A DNA stretch of 64,000 bases, from assembly GCF_027853965.1 (NCBI RefSeq), contig NZ_JAQGLB010000003.1, forward strand, positions 496,001 through 560,000. The letters run 5' to 3'. The stretch is from Saccharopolyspora indica (GTDB taxonomy: Bacteria > Actinomycetota > Actinomycetes > Mycobacteriales > Pseudonocardiaceae). Shown here piece after piece: positions 60,161-64,000 of this stretch (position 1 is its first letter; each line of letters begins with the position of its first letter). A model generated the notes under the pieces. It saw only the letters and a program-made list of their open reading frames with translations. It was not told the DNA's origin and searched no databases. Both the position numbers and the translations under genes were made by a program.

Positions 60161-60574
60161 AAACCCACTCCCAGCAGGGGCTACCGCCGTGTCGATCTGC
60201 CCGGGACCTCGATGTTGAAGCTGCCTTCCGACAGCACAACCTCGTCATCCCGGGCAGGTCCGGCGCGCTGGCGTCCTACCCGACCGGCGGGAGAGGGCCG
60301 TGTGCTACTGTCCAAGATCAGCTACATCACATCACCAATTCGCTAGTTCCAGTTCGACCGCTGCTTTATCTAGAAGCCCGGCCGGACCAAGGCTCCACCT
60401 GTCACAGTCGGCGAGTGTCCTGAAGGAACAGTGAGTCGGCGGTGTGCGCCACACCCCTGGACGGCCGCCCGGCCGAGAGGGACAGGTGGGGGCGCGGTGC
60501 CGAGTCTGGCCCAGGCCCTCGCTTTCTGATCGCCACCGCGGTGATCAAACCGAGAGCCCGAGGAGGACTCCCCC
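60161..60574. other. Spacer between relaxase and the 623-aa gene
   Basis: 414 bases without a gene. Contains an inverted repeat CTGCCCGGGA (60197-60206) / TCCCGGGCAG (60248-60257) that may end the relaxase transcript, and an AT-richer stretch at 60305-60375 where a promoter for the next operon is likely. Confidence 0.4.
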
Positions 60575-62446
60575 GTGACTTCTGCATCTCTGCCAGCCGC
60601 TGAACCCGACGCTGCCGAACCGCACATCGTCGACCACCAGATGATCGGTGCGCGGCTGCGGCCGCTCGCCTCGACCGCCGTACTCGACAAAAGCATCGCC
60701 GTCGGTGTCGATGCGGGTCTGCCCCACGAGCTGGCCGAAGTCCTCGCCAACGCCGCCGCAAACCAGCAGCAACTCCGCAACGCCCTGCGCTCGCCGAAGA
60801 TCCAACGGTTCGGCATCGAGGAGTTCACATACATCGAGTTCGACGTCCTCGCTTGGCGGATCGTCCCCGCGCCGGACAACATCCGTTTCGAGGGCGAGCA
60901 CGCGCGCGGCACCGTCGGCATGCCCCGGTTTGGCGCAATAGACGGGCAGCCGCTGCTGACCTTCGAGATGGACTCGGCCCAGGCGATGATCGACGCGATG
61001 GGCCCGCGGATCGACGACATGTTCAATAACAACCCACACGTGCCCTCCATCCAGGAACGGGGAATCGAGACCCCCGGCTGGCTGAGCTTCCTGCGGCTGA
61101 CCTCCAACGACGTTGGCCCTGTTACCCGGCTTGAGTCCACAGATGGGTTCGGCCGGACTGTTGCTGTCCACAAAGGCCTAGGGATCACGTTTAAGGACGC
61201 GGTCTGGAACCTGCGGCCCGGAAGTCGCCGGGCGGCCTCGCTGCACCGCGATCTCGTCGAGTGGGCGACCAGTGACATCGTCACCGACGAACAGGCCCGC
61301 AAGGTCCGCTGCTCGATCATGCCCAACGCCCGGGTCATCATCGGCTACTCGGCTGCGCGCCGGTTCGACCGCGCGCGTCGGCGGCTTGTCGCGCATCTCC
61401 ACATGTCACCGCCGATGAATTTCTCCACCGCCACCACACTCAACGCCAAGGCCAACGCTGCGGTGGACAATCTCTACGAACAGGCGCTACTTCCGGTGCC
61501 AAAGGGCATGACCATCGACGAGGTCCGGGACATCCTCGACGGCAGCAACCGCGACCACGAACTCCTCGACGATGAAGTCGCCGTACTCGCATGTGGGGCA
61601 CTCAACCCTCACCCCAACAAGCGCGAGGCACGCGCGGTCAACGAAGCCATCGCCGACCTCACCGGCACCAAGCCCAAACTGGAGGAACGCACTCAGCTGG
61701 CCGCCGAGGTCGCCCTGCGAGGCTTCCCCAACGACAAGCGGCTCACCGCGTTGCGTGCCGCACTCGAGCGTAGCTGGCGATGGGCGCCGCTGCGCGGCGT
61801 CGCATTGACCCGCCGGCAACCGCTAGACCTTCTTAGCGACGCTATCCGCGAAGTCGTGCAGGCCGGGGGCGACACCGGCCTTGCTACCGCCGAACTCGTC
61901 ACCCTTGCCAGCTACCACCTAGTGGGCGGACGAACCCAGCTGCTGACCCGATCCGAATACGGCCGCGGGAACAACACCGAGCCGCAGCAGATTCTAAAGC
62001 ACCTGGCCAAGTCTGACGCCGGCCTGCGGCAGCTGTGCCAGATTATCCTGGACGGCCGCGCCGGCCGCGACGCGCAGGAACTGCCCGACGCGTCCGACCC
62101 GCAGGACCGGCGATTCCGCGAATCCAAGATCCTGACTCCCAGCCGTCTGCGAGAGCTGGCGGAGCTGTCCGAGGAGGGCATCTCTCACGACAGCCCCGAA
62201 GATCTCTTCGCCGCCGCGATCAGCAAGTTCGAAGACAAGCTCGACGCAGCGCTCGTAGCGGCGCAGGACATCGCCAAGGTCACCGATCATGCCGGGGTGC
62301 TGTTGGTGGACACACGGGGCTTCGAGAGCCGGTCGATCAAAGACGCACTCGACGCGATCGTCGAGATGGTCGGGGATTGGCGCAGTGCTCGGCGCCGGGC
62401 CGCTCGCATGCGTCCCGACCTCGACGGCAGCGAGGTCGGCCGATGA
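60575..62446 (+). CDS. Large protein of unknown function, paired with a GIY-YIG-like nuclease
   Basis: 623 residues from GTG with AGGAGGA upstream. I recognise no family. Visible are an N-terminal region with IVDHQMIGARLRPLASTAVL, 'GIEEFTYIEFDVLAWRIVPA', a FGAIDGQPLLTFEMD stretch (about 125, faintly like the DGQ motif of DUF262/DndB-type proteins), a central 'MPNARVIIGYSAARRFDRAR', and a long helical C-terminus (DLFAAAISKFEDKLDAALVA ... VEMVGDWRSARRRAARMRPD). Codon use is slightly less extreme than its neighbours. It overlaps the nuclease-like gene by ATGA, which implies a joint function. Confidence 0.6.
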   Translation: MTSASLPAAEPDAAEPHIVDHQMIGARLRPLASTAVLDKSIAVGVDAGLPHELAEVLANAAANQQQLRNALRSPKIQRFGIEEFTYIEFDVLAWRIVPAPDNIRFEGEHARGTVGMPRFGAIDGQPLLTFEMDSAQAMIDAMGPRIDDMFNNNPHVPSIQERGIETPGWLSFLRLTSNDVGPVTRLESTDGFGRTVAVHKGLGITFKDAVWNLRPGSRRAASLHRDLVEWATSDIVTDEQARKVRCSIMPNARVIIGYSAARRFDRARRRLVAHLHMSPPMNFSTATTLNAKANAAVDNLYEQALLPVPKGMTIDEVRDILDGSNRDHELLDDEVAVLACGALNPHPNKREARAVNEAIADLTGTKPKLEERTQLAAEVALRGFPNDKRLTALRAALERSWRWAPLRGVALTRRQPLDLLSDAIREVVQAGGDTGLATAELVTLASYHLVGGRTQLLTRSEYGRGNNTEPQQILKHLAKSDAGLRQLCQIILDGRAGRDAQELPDASDPQDRRFRESKILTPSRLRELAELSEEGISHDSPEDLFAAAISKFEDKLDAALVAAQDIAKVTDHAGVLLVDTRGFESRSIKDALDAIVEMVGDWRSARRRAARMRPDLDGSEVGR

Positions 62447-62856
62447 ACCACCGGACACGCATGCTCACCCCGGACGCCTATGACACCGCCTGTGATCTGG
62501 CTGGCGACGCACTCCTCCGGCGCGTCCCGGCGGCTGCGTCGGTCCTCCAGGTTACCGATGACAAGGTGTGGTCAGCCTTCTCAGCTGCTGTCTACATCAC
62601 TGCGGACAGCAGCAACATCATTCGCTACGTCGGCAGCACTCTCCGTGCCGGACAGGTGAGTGATCGGATTCAGGAACATGTACTTGCCGGCCGTGCTGAC
62701 CTCTGGATTCGGCTTATGGTCGTTCCCCTACATGCGGACACCGAGGAAGTCCTCGTACGCAAGATCGAGGGCCGCATCGGCCTGGTCCTGCGACCGCTCG
62801 ACAACGTGCGGCTCCCAAGCCTCGGACGCGACCGCGCGAAACTTCGCGTTCGGTAG
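62443..62856 (+). CDS. GIY-YIG-like nuclease domain protein
   Basis: 137 residues, ATG overlapping the previous stop. Residues 48-85 read AAVYITADSSNIIRYVGST, then SDRIQEHVLAG: the GIY-YIG pattern with VYI for GIY and YVG for YIG, followed by the conserved R-I-x-E-H helix. A later 'RKIEGRIGLVLRPLDNVRLP' supplies a candidate catalytic glutamate (E109). Related domains nick or cut DNA. The pair with the 623-residue protein may be a restriction or mobile-element system; that is inference. Confidence 0.55.
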   Translation: MNHRTRMLTPDAYDTACDLAGDALLRRVPAAASVLQVTDDKVWSAFSAAVYITADSSNIIRYVGSTLRAGQVSDRIQEHVLAGRADLWIRLMVVPLHADTEEVLVRKIEGRIGLVLRPLDNVRLPSLGRDRAKLRVR

Positions 62857-63121
62857 TCGTGACCGCCTGACCCACCATAAGAGCACCATGATGGATTGAA
62901 AACCGAAAACCTGCACCGACACGGCGAGGCCCCAGTCCTCGCGCGACCATCCCGATCCCTGGTGATCGATAAGCTGCTCGTAGTGCGGATGCAGTGGTTC
63001 CCGTGCTCATCCACCACCAACCGCGAGTCCAACTTTCTGCACGTGGTCACCGGGCTCGGTGGTGGCCACGGCCGGACTCCGGAAGCGGGTCGTTGACGGT
63101 GAGGGGAGCCCACGGTGGTGG
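62857..63121. other. Short convergent spacer
   Basis: 265 bases between the GIY-YIG-like gene and the WhiB gene, which converge. I see no gene, strong hairpin or repeat here. Confidence 0.4.
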
Positions 63122-63490
63122 TCAGGTGCCGCCATCGCGGGTCTCCGGCAGATCGGTGTCGTCATCGCCTCTCAACAACAGGGCCCGCACAACGTCGATG
63201 CTCTCAGGCGGTCGCAGGGCCGGAATGAGCCCGGCGTCGCGCCATCGGGCGAGCAGGCGCTCGCGCGCGCGGGCCGTCATCCCGGCCCGGAACCCGTGTT
63301 GCTCGGCGATCGGGCGGGTGAGTTCCTCGGCCAGGCATTCGGTGCGCACGGGGCAGCCGGCGCAGATCTCGGCGGCGCGCCGCTGCCGCCAGCGGGTTTG
63401 ATCGCGGGGCTCGTCGTAGTCCTGCGGGCCGAACCACAGCTCGAGCATGGTGCCGGAGCACACGGCGCGCTCGTCCCAGTGCGTGGTCAT
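63122..63490 (-). CDS. WhiB-family iron-sulfur regulator
   Basis: 122 residues from the ATG at 63490. Four cluster cysteines are present: C11 (ERAVCSG), C43 and C46 (EICAGC), C52 (TECL). The usual G-[VIA]-W-G-G turn is replaced by HGFRAGMT (residues 65-72), as in a subset of element-borne WhiB proteins, followed by a basic DNA-binding helix (ARARERLLARWRD). WhiB proteins bind sigma factor and respond to redox or nitric oxide. The start overlaps the stop of the GGDEF gene (ATGA). Confidence 0.9.
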   Translation of the reverse strand: MTTHWDERAVCSGTMLELWFGPQDYDEPRDQTRWRQRRAAEICAGCPVRTECLAEELTRPIAEQHGFRAGMTARARERLLARWRDAGLIPALRPPESIDVVRALLLRGDDDTDLPETRDGGT

Positions 63491-64000
63491 CGGTTCATCA
63501 CCACCTGGTCGTCGTCGTGGTGGGGTCGTCGGGCGCGGGGCAGGCGCACGGTCTGGTTGTCCGCCGAGCGCGTTCTCCTCCGGGATTTGGCCTGGTACAT
63601 CGCGCGGTCGGCTGCGGCGAGCGCGGCGGGCAGTTCGACGCTGCAGGCGACGGCGACCCCGAGCGAGGCTCCGACCCGCAGCGGCGCGCTGCCGTGGCCC
63701 GGGATCGGTGCGGCCAGGGCGTCCTGCAGGTGGTCGAGGTGGTGAAGCCAGGAAAGGCCGGTGACGAAGGCGAACTCGTCTCCGCCGAGCCGGCCGACGA
63801 GAGCCGCGGGGCCGAGAACGGCGGTCAGCCGGGCCGCGACCGCGCGCAGCACCAGGTCGCCGGTGTGGTGGCCGTGGGTGTCGTTGACGCCCTTGAAGCC
63901 ATCGAGGTCGACCACGCCGACCATGCGGGTGTGGTGGCGCAGCGCGTGGTGCGCGGCGGTTTCCCACGCGGCGCGGGTGAGCAGGCCGGTGACGGGGTCG
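63487..64000 (-). CDS. Diguanylate cyclase (GGDEF domain), 5' end outside the window
   Basis: At least 170 residues; the frame is open at the window edge, entering with DPVTGLLTRAAWE, the normal start of a GGDEF domain. 'MVGVVDLDGFKGVNDTHGHH' and TGDLVLRAVAARL carry the Mg2+/GTP-binding residues, and the active-site loop is GRLGGDEFAF. No RxxD inhibitory site precedes it at the expected spacing. It should make cyclic di-GMP; a sensor domain may lie upstream. Coupled to the WhiB gene by ATGA. Confidence 0.9.
   Translation of the reverse strand, partial: DPVTGLLTRAAWETAAHHALRHHTRMVGVVDLDGFKGVNDTHGHHTGDLVLRAVAARLTAVLGPAALVGRLGGDEFAFVTGLSWLHHLDHLQDALAAPIPGHGSAPLRVGASLGVAVACSVELPAALAAADRAMYQAKSRRRTRSADNQTVRLPRARRPHHDDDQVVMNR

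Overview
The window is GC-rich, GC3-rich actinomycete DNA with frequent GTG starts, ATGA/TGATG start-stop overlaps and actinobacterial families (WhiB, XRE-DUF5753 with DUF397, DUF4192, a TraA-type MobF relaxase). A member of the Pseudonocardiales is the best guess, but no rRNA or tRNA was found to fix it. From about 30 kb rightwards the gene content (relaxase, single-stranded DNA-binding protein, primase-polymerase, DUF932, DUF3560, dozens of tiny orphan genes) is that of a large plasmid or integrative conjugative element. No integrase, replication initiator or coupling protein is visible, so the borders are unknown.

Layout. 0-8 kb: the end of a Cu(I) P-type ATPase, a DUF1963 protein, then a two-gene operon of a DUF262 (DGQQR) protein and a phospholipase-D/SNF2 helicase that looks like an uncharacterised defence module. 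8-16 kb: a YdcF protein and an XRE-TPR regulator facing a B12-type radical SAM / aldo-keto reductase / CYTH operon, then a DUF1173 protein. 16-26 kb: a long leftward run with Gfo/Idh/MocA oxidoreductase, archaeal-type AdoMet synthetase, possible glycosyltransferase, fold-type-I aminotransferase, stand-alone ribonucleotide-reductase TSCPD domain and a methyltransferase, with three tandem HTH/SANT-like paralogues and two tiny XRE regulators embedded in it. It reads as a small biosynthetic or modification cluster with its own methyl-donor supply. 26-29 kb: a small leftward operon, a palindromic operator and an XRE-DUF5753/DUF397 pair.

30-52 kb: an array of about 30 mostly orphan small genes, nearly all rightward, each with a strong ribosome binding site and often followed by a hairpin. 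Recognisable members are DUF3560, a PAPS-reductase-like protein, NADAR, DUF932, a primase-polymerase, DUF4192 and SSB. The spacers carry repeated structures: a 126-bp multistem element in two copies, a nested-palindrome family in three or four copies, and a recurring leader motif before unrelated genes.

52-64 kb: a palindrome-rich AT-richer spacer (candidate oriT or origin), a zinc-ribbon protein, a 79-bp tandem repeat, the 1709-aa relaxase-helicase with a duplicated C-terminal module, a two-gene unit of an unknown 623-aa protein and a GIY-YIG-like nuclease, and a WhiB gene overlapped by a GGDEF gene that runs off the window.
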